Below, one piece after another: positions 27,013-36,507 of a stretch of 64,000 bases of DNA. The position numbers were made by a program, and so were the translations under genes. Under the pieces are notes generated by a model. The model was given only the letters and a program-made list of their open reading frames with translations. It was not told the DNA's origin and made no database searches. Source of the stretch: Methylopila capsulata (GTDB lineage: Bacteria; Pseudomonadota; Alphaproteobacteria; Rhizobiales; Methylopilaceae); NCBI RefSeq assembly GCF_016907975.1, contig NZ_JAFBCY010000003.1:930001-994000 (forward strand). Reading direction: 5' to 3'. Numbering within the stretch: the first letter of the stretch is position 1; each line of letters begins with the position of its first letter.

Positions 27013-28788
27013 TCAAGGCGCCACCCGGTAGGCGCGCAGCTTCGCCTCCGGGCCGAGATCGATCGGCGACAGCCAGACCGGGGTCGCGCCGGCGAGCAGC
27101 AGCCCGGACAGCCCGAGCGGATGTGCCGTCGCCTCGGCGCGGACGCCTGCGGTCGGACACACCACCACGTAGCGCGCCCTGCGCGACAAGGCGACGGCGC
27201 GCGCCGTCTCGTCGGTGCCGGTCGCGGCCTCGATCCAGGCTTCGAGCCCGCCGACGTTGCGGTGATAGGGCGCCGCCAGCGCGGAGAGCTGGCTGAAGGC
27301 GAGGATGTAGGAGCCGCTGTCGATGTCGTTGAGCGCGAGCCCCGGCGTCAGCCGCCGCAGCGCGCGGTAGTCGGCGGGCGGGCAGGCCGCCGCCCCGGCG
27401 CCCGTGGCGGGCGCGGACCATCCGGCGGCCTCCGCGGCGCCCAGCGCCACGACCGCGATCGTCGTCGGGTTGAGCGCCAGCAGAGCCAGGCCGCCGCGGG
27501 TGCGCGCGATCGCCACGACGGCCGCCGCGAGGAAGGGGATCCCGATGCCGAGGCTGAAGGTGACGCCCCGCACCTGCCAGAGCGCGACGAGGCAGCTGAC
27601 GCCGAGCACCGCCGCGCCGGTCCAGATGCGCCAGCGCCGGGCCGGCTCGCCGCGCAGGCAGAGCCAGACCGCGGGCGCGAGGCCGGCGAGTATCGAAAGG
27701 CCGAGAGCGAGCGCCGGCGCCGGCTCCGTCGCGGCGAAGGCGACGGCGGTCCGCGCCTCCGCCACGTGGTCGAGCCATTCGGCCCGCACCAGCGCGGGAA
27801 CGGCCGCATAGGGGTCGCCCAGGCAGTCCGGCGCGATTAGGGCGACCGTGACGATCACCACCACCCCGACGATGCCAAGCGCCGCGAACCGCGCGGGGGC
27901 CCCCTCCCCCGGGCTTCGGGTGGCGAGCGCTAGGCCGAGACCCCCGACCGCCGCGGCCGCGAGATGCGCAGGCCCTAAGGCGTCGCAGACCGGGAGCAGC
28001 CATCGCGACGGCGCGACGTCGACGAGGAAGGCCGCGCAGGTGGCCCCGAAGAAGGCGAGGCCGAACACCGCCGCGCCGTCCCGGACGTCGTCGCCGGTGC
28101 AGCCCCAACGCAGGGCGATCGCGGTCGCAACCGCCGCGACGGCCGGCAGGGTCTCCATGCCGATCGCAAGCATGGCCGCGCCGGCGAGGCCCCCGCCGAT
28201 CGCCGCAGCCCGTGATCGGTCGAGGTTCAGGGCGCAGGCGAGCATGACCAGCGCCAGCGTGAGTTGCGCGCCGTGATGGTCGATCATGCCGGGCGCGTAA
28301 AGGAGCGCGATTCCCGGGGACAGCACGAACAGCAAGGCCCCGAGCACCGCGGCGCCGCGGCCTCCGAGCGCGCGGCTGATGGACGCCACGGCGACCAGCG
28401 CCGGAAGCAGCGGGATGGCGGGCCAGAGCGTAAGCGTGAGCCGGAGCGCAGTCTCCTCGGCGAACAGCCGGCCAAAGCCGGACAGCAGGACGGCGATGGG
28501 AAGGTCGATCAGGCGAGACCAGTGCATGAACACGCCGTCCGGCGGATTCAGCCGACGCTGCGTCAGGTCGTACCAACCCTGGCCGCCGAGAAAGTCGCGC
28601 ACCTCCGCGAGGCGCATCGCGTCGTCGGTCGAGAGCGCCTCGACCACCCGGCCGTAGCCGGCCGCACCCGCCGCCAGCGCCATCACCAGCCAGATGAACA
28701 GCACGAGGCGCATCTCCGAGCGGTCGTCGCCCTGGAGAAGCACCCTCGGCCGCTCATTTGCGAGCGGCGCCGCACCCGCCATCGCCAT
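27013..28788 (-). CDS. Polytopic membrane protein, GT-C glycosyltransferase-like
   Basis: 591 residues with about a dozen transmembrane segments. After the first segment a periplasmic loop reads STDDAMRLAEVRDFLGGQGW, with the acidic DD pair found in GT-C enzymes (ArnT, PMT, STT3-like), followed by PDGVFMHWSRLIDLP and later APGMIDHHGAQ. These are typical of a group of uncharacterised rhizobial proteins that may transfer sugars from polyprenyl phosphates. The C-terminal part is a soluble domain with a Cys pair. ATG 28788 follows AGGAGATCG. Donor and acceptor are unknown. Confidence 0.7.
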   Translation of the reverse strand: MAMAGAAPLANERPRVLLQGDDRSEMRLVLFIWLVMALAAGAAGYGRVVEALSTDDAMRLAEVRDFLGGQGWYDLTQRRLNPPDGVFMHWSRLIDLPIAVLLSGFGRLFAEETALRLTLTLWPAIPLLPALVAVASISRALGGRGAAVLGALLFVLSPGIALLYAPGMIDHHGAQLTLALVMLACALNLDRSRAAAIGGGLAGAAMLAIGMETLPAVAAVATAIALRWGCTGDDVRDGAAVFGLAFFGATCAAFLVDVAPSRWLLPVCDALGPAHLAAAAVGGLGLALATRSPGEGAPARFAALGIVGVVVIVTVALIAPDCLGDPYAAVPALVRAEWLDHVAEARTAVAFAATEPAPALALGLSILAGLAPAVWLCLRGEPARRWRIWTGAAVLGVSCLVALWQVRGVTFSLGIGIPFLAAAVVAIARTRGGLALLALNPTTIAVVALGAAEAAGWSAPATGAGAAACPPADYRALRRLTPGLALNDIDSGSYILAFSQLSALAAPYHRNVGGLEAWIEAATGTDETARAVALSRRARYVVVCPTAGVRAEATAHPLGLSGLLLAGATPVWLSPIDLGPEAKLRAYRVAP

Positions 28789-28934
28789 TCTTCGATCTCC
28801 TGCCGCGGGGCATTGTGCTTAACGAGCCTTAGGAAGCGGTGAACGCGAGGAGATCGTTTCGCGGGCGTTCGGGCCGGGCTATGCTCATGTTCAAGCGCCG
28901 GGACGAAGCGCGGCGCAGGGTTCGGGGGACGCCG

Positions 28935-31900
28935 ATGACACGACTGCGCGCCAAGACCGTCATGAGCGGCCTCCTCGCCGCGACGCTCGCCTTCGCCGTT
29001 CCGGCCGACGCGCAGACGTCCCCCGGCTTCCAGAACCGCGACGCGCTGCAGAGCGCGCTGAAGCTGCAGGCGCGCGTCCAGCGCGAGGCGGCGTCCGACC
29101 CGCGCCCGGTCGCCGACATCCTGAAGCAGGGCGTCGCGCAGATTCGCGCGGGCCAGTGGCGCGAGGCGGCCGTCACCATGGCGCTCGCCGCCGGCAAGGA
29201 CCCGCGGAGCGAACAGGCCTGGCGCAACCTGTCGGTGGCGCTGTCCCGGATCGAAACCGACGACTATTCCGAGCGCGAGAGCTTCCGCGAGCAGGCGACC
29301 GGCGCCGCCTGGCGCGCCTACGAGCTCTCGACCGACGCCAAGATGCGCGCCCGCGCGCTCGCCGTGCTTGCCAACGCGCTGGTCGCGAAGGAAGACTTCC
29401 GCCCGGCGCTCGACGCCTACAAGGCGAGCCTCGCCGCCGCGCCGAGCGCCGAGGTGAAGACCACCTATGAGCAGCTTCGCGCCGAACACGGCTTCCGTGC
29501 GCTCGACTACTCCATCGACTCCGACGCCTCGTCGCCGCGCGCCTGCGTGCAGTTCTCCGAAAACCTCGCCAAGGGCCGTATCGACTTCGCGCCCTACGTC
29601 ATCCTGAAGGGCGCCGAGAATCCGGCGGTGACCGCGAACGACCAGCAGCTCTGCGTCGACGGGCTGAAGCACGGCGAAACCTACGACCTCACCGTGCGCC
29701 AGGGCCTGCCCTCCGACGTGGACGAGACGCTGCCGTCCTCGAAGGACTTCCGCATCTACGTCCGCGACCGAAGCCCGAGCGTGCGCTTCACCGGCCGCAA
29801 CTACGTGCTGCCCTCGACCGGCCAGCAGGGCCTGCCCGTCGTCTCCGTCAACGTCGACGCCGCGACGGTCGAGATCTTCCGCATGGGCGACCGCAGCCTC
29901 GCGCCCTCCGTCGTCTCGGGCGATTTCCAGAGCCAGCTGAACGCGGAAGCGATCCAGAAGCTGCGCGACGACAGCGCGGCGACGGTCTACTCCGGCGAAC
30001 TCGCCATCGAGCGGAAGCAGAACCAGGACGTCTCGACCGCCTTCCCGGTCTCCGAGGCCGTGCCGCAGCTCGCGCCCGGCGTCTACGTGATGGCGGCTCG
30101 GCCGAAAAACGTCGTCGATCCGGAGCCCTGGGATTCCCAGGCGACCCAGTGGTTCGTGGTGTCCGACCTTGGGATCACCGCGGTCTCCGGGACCGACGGG
30201 GTCAAGGCCTTCGCGCGCTCGCTCGCCTCCGCCGCGCCCTTGAAGGGGGTCGAGCTCAAGCTCGTCGCCCGCGACAACGAGGTGCTGGCGACCCGCACAA
30301 CCGACGCCGCCGGCTTCGTGACCTTCGAGGCCGGGCTGACGCGCGGGACCGGCGGCTCGGCGCCAGCCGTGCTGGTGGCGGCGAACGGCGGCGACTACGG
30401 CTTCCTCGACCTGACGAAGCCGGGCTTCGACCTCTCCGACCGCGGCGTCGGAGGCCGGACGGCCCCCGGTCCGCTCGACGCGCAGGTGTTCACGGAGCGC
30501 GGCGTCTACCGCTCGAAGGAGACGGTCCACGTCTCGGCCCTGCTGCGCGACGACAAGGGCGCGGGGGTCGACGGGCTGCCGCTGACGCTCGTCGTCACGC
30601 GCCCCGACGGCGTCGAGGACCGGCGCGCCGTCACGACCGACGCCGGCGCCGGCGGCCGCACGCTCGACGTTCCGCTCGTCGATCAGGCCATGGGCGGCAC
30701 GTGGCGCGTGGAGGCCTTTGCGGACGTGAAGGCCGCGCCGATCGGCGCCGCGACCTTCCTCGTCGCGGACTACGTGCCGGAAAAGCTCGACCTCGCGCTC
30801 GCGACCGCGACGCCTGCGCTCGGCGCCTCCGGAGCCTCGGTCGACGTGGACGGCCGCTGGCTCTACGGCGCGCCGGCGGCGGACCTCGCGATCGAGGGCG
30901 AGGTCACGCTCAAGGTCAGCGACCGCGCCCCCGCGGGCTTCGAGGGCTATCGCTTCGGCCTCAGCGACGAGCAGATCGCCCCCGTCCGCACGCCGCTCGA
31001 CGGACTGCCGCGCACCGACGCCGGCGGAAAGGCGAACCTGGCCGTCGCCCGGCCGCCGCTGCCGGACACGACGCGGCCGCTCGAGGCCGAAATCACGCTG
31101 CGGCTGCTGGAGCCCTCGGGCCGGGCGCTGGAGCGCGCGGTGACGCTGCCGGTCGCCGCGACGGCGCCGCGGATCGGCGTCAAGCCGCTGTTCCGGGACC
31201 GCGTCGGCGACGGCGAGACCGCCCGCTTCGACGTCGCGATGGTCGGCGCCGACGGCAAGGCCGTCGCCGCGAACGGACTGAAGTGGCAGCTTCTGAGGCT
31301 CGAGACGGACTACCAGTGGTACGCCGCCAACGGGCGCTGGAGCTTCGAGACCGTGACGCGCACCCGGCGGGTGGCCGATGGGACCGTGGATGCGGCCGCG
31401 GCGGCTCCGGCGAAGATCGAAGCCAAGACCGCCTATGGCCGCTACCGACTCGAGGTCGAAACGCCGGACCCACAGGGACCCGCCACCAGCGTGACCTTCG
31501 ACGCCGGCTTCTACGCCGCAGCCTCGGCCGACTCGCCCGACGTGCTGGACGTCGCGCTGGACAAGCCGGCCTACCGCCCGGGCGAGACCGCGACCGCGAC
31601 GCTGTCCTCGCGCTTCGCCGGACGCGCCACCGTTCTGGTGGTGGGGGCCGGCGTCGTCGACCAGACGACGCTCGAGGTGAGCGACAAGGGCGCAACGGCG
31701 TCCTTTCCCGTCACCGAAGCGTGGCGGCCGGGCGCCTATGTGGTGGCCTTCGTCCATCGCCCGCTCGACGCCAAGGCGAGCCGCATGCCGGGCCGCGCGG
31801 TCGGCGTGGCGCACGCCCAGATCGACGCCCGCGACCGGACGCTCGGCGTCTCGCTGGGCGCCCCTGACACGGCGGAGCCGCGGACGACGCTCGCGGTTCC

Positions 31901-34133
31901 GGTGAAGCTCTCCGGCCTCGCCGCCGGGGAGCAGGCCTATGTGACGGTCGCCGCCGTCGACGTCGGCATCCTCAACCTCACCCGCTACGTCCCGCCCGCG
32001 CCGGACCTCGCGGTCTTCGGCCAGCGCAAGCTCGCGGCGGAACTCCGCGACCTCTACGGCCAGCTGATCGACGGCATGAACGCCCAGCGCGGCAAGCTGC
32101 GCTCGGGCGGCGACGGCGCAGGCGCCGGCGGCCTGCAGGACACGCCGACCCAGGCGCCGCTCGCGCTGTTCTCCGGGATCGTAGCCGCGGACGCGAGCGG
32201 AACGGCCAACGTCGGCTTCGCGCTGCCGGCCTTCAACGGAACGGTGAAGCTGATGGCGGTCGCCTGGTCCTCGACCAAGCTCGGGCATGCCGCGAAGGAC
32301 GTCACCGTCGCCGATCCGGTGGTGGTGACCGCGGCGCTGCCGCGGTTCCTGGCGGACGGCGACCGCTCGCGGCTGAGGCTGGACCTCGACAACGTCGCGG
32401 GCCCCGCCGGCGACTACGCGCTCGACGTCCGCGTCTCAGGACCGCTCACAGGCACGGCGACGGGCAAGCCCGTCACACTGGCCGCGAAGCAGCGCGCGGC
32501 GGTCGAGATCCCGCTGATGGCGAAGGGCATCGGCGCGGCGCGCCTCGACGTGGCGCTGCGCGCGCCCGACGGCCGCGTCTACGCCCAAGCGCTCGCGATC
32601 GAGGTGAAGCCCGCCACCGCGCCGGTCTCCCGCCGCAGCGTCATCGCCCTCGCCAAGGGCGCGGGGCTGACGGTCGGAACCGACATGCTTAAGGACCTCG
32701 TGCCCGGCGCCGGCGAGGTCGCGGTCTCGATCGCAAAGCCCGGCGCGCTCGACGGCGCCACCTTCCGCCAGGCGCTCGACGGCTACCCCTACGCCTGCTC
32801 GGAGCAGCTTTCGAGCCGCCTGCTGGCGCTGATCTACGGCGACCAGCTCGGCCTGTCGGCGCAGACCGCCGGCGTGCGGCCGGCCGACGTGACGGCCCGC
32901 ATCGGCGACATCATCGCCCGCGTCTTGTCGCGGCAGGACTCGAACGGCTCGTTCGGCCTGTGGTCGGCGGGCGGCGGCGACCTCTGGCTCGACGCCTATG
33001 TGACCGACGTGCTGACCCGCGCCCGCGCCACCGACGCCGCCGTGCCCCAGCGCTCGCTCGAGCTTGCGCTCGACAACCTGCGCAACGCGATCGGCCTGCG
33101 GCAGGACTCCACCGACAGCGACATCGCCTATGCGCACTATGTGCTCGCCCGCTCAGGCCGTGCGCTGACGGGCGAGCTGCGCTACCTCGCCGACGTGAAG
33201 CTCGCCGAGTTCGCAAGCCCGCTCGCCCGCGCCCAGATCGGCGCGGCGCTGGCGCAGATCGGCGACCGCACGCGCGCCGAGAAGGCCTTCGCCGCCGCGG
33301 AAGGCAAGGAGCCCGACGAGGCGACACGGACCGACTTCGGCTCGGCGTTGCGCGACCAGGCGGCGATCGTGGCGCTGGCCTCCGAGGCGCGCGTCGGCGC
33401 GAGCATCGCGCCCGCCGCCCTGCGGAGGATCGGCGCGGCCCGCGCGGACCGCATCACCTTCTCCACGCAGGAGAACGCCTGGCTGCTGCTCGCCGCCCGC
33501 GCCCAGCGCGCGGAGAGCGCGGACCTCACGCTGACGGTCGACGGCGCCGCGCACGCGGGGCCGCTGAGCGCGATCTATCCCCCCGACCGTCTCGCCGCCG
33601 GCCCCTCGCGCATCGCCAACGCCGGGGAGACGCCGCTCGAAGCCGTGGTGACCGTGAAGGGCGCGCCGCTGGCGCCGGAGTCCCCCGCCGAAAACGGCTT
33701 CCAGCTCGAGCGGCGCTACTACACGACGGCGGGCGTCGAGGTGGACCCGTCGAGGGTGGCGCAGAACACCCGGCTCGTGGTGGTGCTCACCGTCACCGAG
33801 CCGGAGCCCGCACAGGGCCGCGTGCTGGTGGTGGACCGCCTGCCCGCGGGCTTCGAGATCGACAACCCCGAGCTCGTCTCCAGCGCGAAGCTGCCGGCGC
33901 TGTCGTTCCTCAGCGAGCAGCCGTCGGCGACCCACGCCGAGTTCCGCGACGACCGCTTCGTGGCCGCGTTCGACCGCGAAGCCGGCGGCGACGCGATCTA
34001 CGCCGCGGCCTACGTCGTGCGCGCGGTCGCGCCCGGCGTCTACGCCCAGCCGGCGGCGACGGTCGAGGACATGTACCGCCCCGCCCGCTTCGCCCGCACC
34101 GGCGCCGGCCGCCTGGAGGTGACGGCGCGGTGA
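28935..34133 (+). CDS. Bacterial alpha-2-macroglobulin family protein
   Basis: 1732-residue periplasmic protease trap. ATG 28935 has GGGGGAC upstream and gives a signal peptide ending VPADAQT. A TPR-like N-terminal region (QIRAGQWREAAVTMALAAG) is followed by repeated macroglobulin domains, a CUB/thioester domain with the intact thioester motif CSEQ at about residue 1288 (PYACSEQLSSRLLALIYG), alpha/alpha-toroid repeats (DSNGSFGLWSAGGGDLWLDA) and a receptor-like C-terminus. Known relatives (YfhM) covalently trap attacking proteases and pair with PBP1C, encoded next door here. A large antisense open frame covers much of this gene but is a composition artefact. Confidence 0.94.
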   Translation: MTRLRAKTVMSGLLAATLAFAVPADAQTSPGFQNRDALQSALKLQARVQREAASDPRPVADILKQGVAQIRAGQWREAAVTMALAAGKDPRSEQAWRNLSVALSRIETDDYSERESFREQATGAAWRAYELSTDAKMRARALAVLANALVAKEDFRPALDAYKASLAAAPSAEVKTTYEQLRAEHGFRALDYSIDSDASSPRACVQFSENLAKGRIDFAPYVILKGAENPAVTANDQQLCVDGLKHGETYDLTVRQGLPSDVDETLPSSKDFRIYVRDRSPSVRFTGRNYVLPSTGQQGLPVVSVNVDAATVEIFRMGDRSLAPSVVSGDFQSQLNAEAIQKLRDDSAATVYSGELAIERKQNQDVSTAFPVSEAVPQLAPGVYVMAARPKNVVDPEPWDSQATQWFVVSDLGITAVSGTDGVKAFARSLASAAPLKGVELKLVARDNEVLATRTTDAAGFVTFEAGLTRGTGGSAPAVLVAANGGDYGFLDLTKPGFDLSDRGVGGRTAPGPLDAQVFTERGVYRSKETVHVSALLRDDKGAGVDGLPLTLVVTRPDGVEDRRAVTTDAGAGGRTLDVPLVDQAMGGTWRVEAFADVKAAPIGAATFLVADYVPEKLDLALATATPALGASGASVDVDGRWLYGAPAADLAIEGEVTLKVSDRAPAGFEGYRFGLSDEQIAPVRTPLDGLPRTDAGGKANLAVARPPLPDTTRPLEAEITLRLLEPSGRALERAVTLPVAATAPRIGVKPLFRDRVGDGETARFDVAMVGADGKAVAANGLKWQLLRLETDYQWYAANGRWSFETVTRTRRVADGTVDAAAAAPAKIEAKTAYGRYRLEVETPDPQGPATSVTFDAGFYAAASADSPDVLDVALDKPAYRPGETATATLSSRFAGRATVLVVGAGVVDQTTLEVSDKGATASFPVTEAWRPGAYVVAFVHRPLDAKASRMPGRAVGVAHAQIDARDRTLGVSLGAPDTAEPRTTLAVPVKLSGLAAGEQAYVTVAAVDVGILNLTRYVPPAPDLAVFGQRKLAAELRDLYGQLIDGMNAQRGKLRSGGDGAGAGGLQDTPTQAPLALFSGIVAADASGTANVGFALPAFNGTVKLMAVAWSSTKLGHAAKDVTVADPVVVTAALPRFLADGDRSRLRLDLDNVAGPAGDYALDVRVSGPLTGTATGKPVTLAAKQRAAVEIPLMAKGIGAARLDVALRAPDGRVYAQALAIEVKPATAPVSRRSVIALAKGAGLTVGTDMLKDLVPGAGEVAVSIAKPGALDGATFRQALDGYPYACSEQLSSRLLALIYGDQLGLSAQTAGVRPADVTARIGDIIARVLSRQDSNGSFGLWSAGGGDLWLDAYVTDVLTRARATDAAVPQRSLELALDNLRNAIGLRQDSTDSDIAYAHYVLARSGRALTGELRYLADVKLAEFASPLARAQIGAALAQIGDRTRAEKAFAAAEGKEPDEATRTDFGSALRDQAAIVALASEARVGASIAPAALRRIGAARADRITFSTQENAWLLLAARAQRAESADLTLTVDGAAHAGPLSAIYPPDRLAAGPSRIANAGETPLEAVVTVKGAPLAPESPAENGFQLERRYYTTAGVEVDPSRVAQNTRLVVVLTVTEPEPAQGRVLVVDRLPAGFEIDNPELVSSAKLPALSFLSEQPSATHAEFRDDRFVAAFDREAGGDAIYAAAYVVRAVAPGVYAQPAATVEDMYRPARFARTGAGRLEVTAR

Positions 34134-34151
34134 GCGAGCTGGTCTCAGGCC

Positions 34152-34269
34152 GTCATCCCGGCCGCAGCGGCGGAGCCGCGGAGAGCCGGGATCGTCGTTC
34201 CCAGAGCGCGCTGCGGGCGCGCAGCGGTCATACGATCCCGGCTCGGCCCTGCGGGCCGTCCGGGATGAC
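34152..34269. repeat. Palindromic repeat between alpha-2-macroglobulin and pbpC
   Basis: The element begins GTCATCCCGGCC and ends TCCGGGATGAC, giving perfect 10-bp terminal inverted repeats. Inside, GCCGGGATCG and CGATCCCGGC form a second inverted pair. 118 bp, no coding capacity. This GTCATCCCGG...CCGGGATGAC type is a dispersed REP-like sequence common in alphaproteobacterial genomes. Confidence 0.7.
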
Positions 34270-34294
34270 GCGCTAGCGCGGGGCGCGCGCCGTC

Positions 34295-36370
34295 ATGGCC
34301 GGCCGCAGTTCCCGTCCCGCCCGCCTTGCCGCCGCGGCGCTGCTCGCGGTCGCCGTCGCAGGCTCCGCCGCCGCGATCAGCCTCAGCTCCGCGCCCGCGC
34401 CCTCCCCCGGCCGCGCCGAGAAGCTCTCCACCCTCGTGCTCGACCGCGACGGCCGGCTGCTCCGCCCGTTCACGGCGGTCGACGGCGCCTGGCGGCTGCC
34501 CGCGGCCAAGGACAAGGTCGACCCGCGCTTTCTCCGCTTTCTGACGACCTACGAGGACAAGCGGTTCTTCTCCCACCCCGGCGTCGACCCGCTGGCGGCG
34601 CTCCGGGCCGTCGGACAGGCGGCGCTCCATCGCGGCGTGGTGTCGGGCGGCTCGACGCTCACCATGCAGGTGGCGCGGCTGCTCGCGCCGGACGCGCGCG
34701 ACCGCACGCTCGCCCGCAAGTGGCGCGAGATGGGGGCGGCGCTGGCCCTCGAACGCGCGGTCGGCAAGGACGGCGTGCTCGACCTCTACCTTCGGCTCGC
34801 GCCCTACGGCGGCAACCTGGAGGGCGTGCGCGCCGCGAGCCTCGCCTACTTCGGCAAGGAGCCTGGGCGGCTCTCGATCGCGGAAGCCGCGCTGCTGGTC
34901 GCGATCCCGCAGGCCCCCGAGGCGCGCCGCCCCGACCGCGACGTCGCCGCGGCTAAGGCCGCCCGCGACCATGTGCTCGACCGGCTGGTCGCCGCCGGAG
35001 CGCTCGCGGCGGCCGAAGCCGCCTACGCCCGCGAGGAGCCTGTCCCCACGGGCCGACGCGCCTTCCCCAATCTCGCGGCCCATGCCGCGGAGGCGGCGGC
35101 GCGCAGGGTCGGGTCGGGCGGCGTGGCGCGCCTGACGCTGAAGCGCGACCTGCAGCGCGCGCTGGAGGATCTCGCCCGCGAGCGCGCCCGGTCGCTGGGG
35201 CCCGGCCTCTCGGTCGCGATCCTCGTCGCCGACCACAGGACGGGCGCGATCGAGGCCTCGGTCGGCTCGGCCGACTACTTCGACGCCTCCCGCGCCGGCA
35301 GCCTGGACCAGACGCGCGCCGTGCGCTCGCCGGGCTCGGCGCTGAAGCCGTTCATCTACGGCCTCGCCTTCGAGAACGGCGTCGCCGCGCCGGAAACCCT
35401 GATCGAGGATCGGCCCGCCCGCTTCGGCGCCTACGCCCCGCGAAACTTCGACGAGGGGTTTCACGGCACGGTCTCCTGCGCGCAGGCGCTGGCGCTGTCG
35501 CTCAACATCCCCGCCGTGGCCCTGCTCGAGGCGGTCGGGCCGACGCGGTTCGTTGCGCGGCTGCGCGGCGCGGGCGCGCAGGTCTCGCTGCCGGGCGTCG
35601 AGGCGCCGGGCCTCGCCGTCGCGCTCGGCGGGCTCGGCGTGCGCCTCGTGGATCTGGCCACGCTCTACGCCGGCCTCGCCCGCGGGGGCGCGACCACGCC
35701 GCTTGCCGACGACCCGGCGGCGCTGTCCGACCCCGCGGCGCCCGGCCGGCGCCTGATGGACCCGATCGCCGCGGCGCAGGTGTCCGCCGCTCTGCTGAAA
35801 AGCCCGCCGCCGCAGGCCGCGCTCGGCGGCCGCATCGCGTTCAAGACCGGGACGTCCTACGGCTACCGCGACGCCTGGGCGGTCGGCTTCGACGGCGAGC
35901 ATGTGGTGGCGGTCTGGGCCGGGCGGCCGGACGGCGCCTCCAGCGCCGGGCTCGTCGGCCGCGACGCGGCGGCGCCCATCCTGTTCGACGCCTTCGCCCG
36001 GCTCGGCCGCGACGTCGCGCCGGCGCCACCGCCGCCGGCTGGGGCCGTGACGGCGGCCGCCGACCTGCCGGCGGCGCTCAAGCGCTTCCGGCCCCTGGAG
36101 TCCGCGTCCGCCGGGAGCGCGGCCGAGGCGGCCCCGCTCGCCGTCGCCTTTCCGCCGGACGGGGCGCGGGTGGAGATGGGCGCGGGCGCCGAACTCACCC
36201 TCAAGGCCAGCGGGGGCGTCGCGCCGTTCCGCTGGCTGGTGGACGGCCGCCCGCTGCCGCCCCAGCGCCGGCGGGACGCCACCTGGACGGTGTCCGGACC
36301 GGGCTTCGCGCGGGTGACCGTGACCGACGGCGCCGGCGCGACCGCCTCCGCCAGCGTCCGGCTCGACTGA
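34295..36370 (+). CDS. pbpC: Penicillin-binding protein 1C
   Basis: 691-residue bifunctional peptidoglycan synthase. After an N-terminal anchor, the GT51 domain has YEDKRFFSHPGVDPLAA with catalytic Glu87, GGSTLTMQVARLL and RKWREMGAALALE. The transpeptidase-like domain carries S348 in PGSALKPF (SxxK), SLN in ALSLNIPAVA and KTGTSYGYRDAW (KTG). The C-terminal domain (PDGARVEMGAGAELTLKASG) is the BiPBP_C/PBP1C-specific domain. It is encoded immediately after its usual partner alpha-2-macroglobulin. The start MAGRSSRP at 34295 lacks a clear Shine-Dalgarno sequence. Confidence 0.93.
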   Translation: MAGRSSRPARLAAAALLAVAVAGSAAAISLSSAPAPSPGRAEKLSTLVLDRDGRLLRPFTAVDGAWRLPAAKDKVDPRFLRFLTTYEDKRFFSHPGVDPLAALRAVGQAALHRGVVSGGSTLTMQVARLLAPDARDRTLARKWREMGAALALERAVGKDGVLDLYLRLAPYGGNLEGVRAASLAYFGKEPGRLSIAEAALLVAIPQAPEARRPDRDVAAAKAARDHVLDRLVAAGALAAAEAAYAREEPVPTGRRAFPNLAAHAAEAAARRVGSGGVARLTLKRDLQRALEDLARERARSLGPGLSVAILVADHRTGAIEASVGSADYFDASRAGSLDQTRAVRSPGSALKPFIYGLAFENGVAAPETLIEDRPARFGAYAPRNFDEGFHGTVSCAQALALSLNIPAVALLEAVGPTRFVARLRGAGAQVSLPGVEAPGLAVALGGLGVRLVDLATLYAGLARGGATTPLADDPAALSDPAAPGRRLMDPIAAAQVSAALLKSPPPQAALGGRIAFKTGTSYGYRDAWAVGFDGEHVVAVWAGRPDGASSAGLVGRDAAAPILFDAFARLGRDVAPAPPPPAGAVTAAADLPAALKRFRPLESASAGSAAEAAPLAVAFPPDGARVEMGAGAELTLKASGGVAPFRWLVDGRPLPPQRRRDATWTVSGPGFARVTVTDGAGATASASVRLD

Positions 36371-36414
36371 CGCCCGCGCGTCGCCTTGCGCCCGGCGAGA
36401 GAGCTCCGTTCGGA

Positions 36415-36441
36415 CGCCGGCCCTGCCGGCGCTTGATTTTT
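36415..36441 (+). terminator. pbpC terminator overlapping the grpE promoter
   Basis: CGCCGGC (36415-36421) pairs with GCCGGCG (36425-36431) around a 3-nt loop, followed by CTTGATTTTT. The T-rich tail coincides with the -35 element proposed for grpE (CTTG at 36432-36435). Confidence 0.6.
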
Positions 36442-36460
36442 AGGTTCACGCGCCTGATAT
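36432..36460 (+). promoter_or_regulatory. Putative RpoH promoter of grpE
   Basis: CTTG (36432-36435), then exactly 17 nt, then CCTGATAT (36453-36460), the same arrangement and spacing as at dnaK. It lies 47 bp upstream of the grpE ATG, so the leader would be about 40 nt. Confidence 0.62.
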
Positions 36461-36507
36461 CCGGCGCGCTCATCCCTTTTGCAGACTGACCCAGAAGAGG
36501 CCGCGCG

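Noticed and set aside
28683-32288. Very long open frame (1201 codons) on the minus strand opposite the alpha-2-macroglobulin gene
   Set aside because: The plus strand encodes a clear alpha-2-macroglobulin with signal peptide and thioester motif. The antisense frame is Arg/Gly/Val/Asp-rich with no domains and arises from third-position GC bias.
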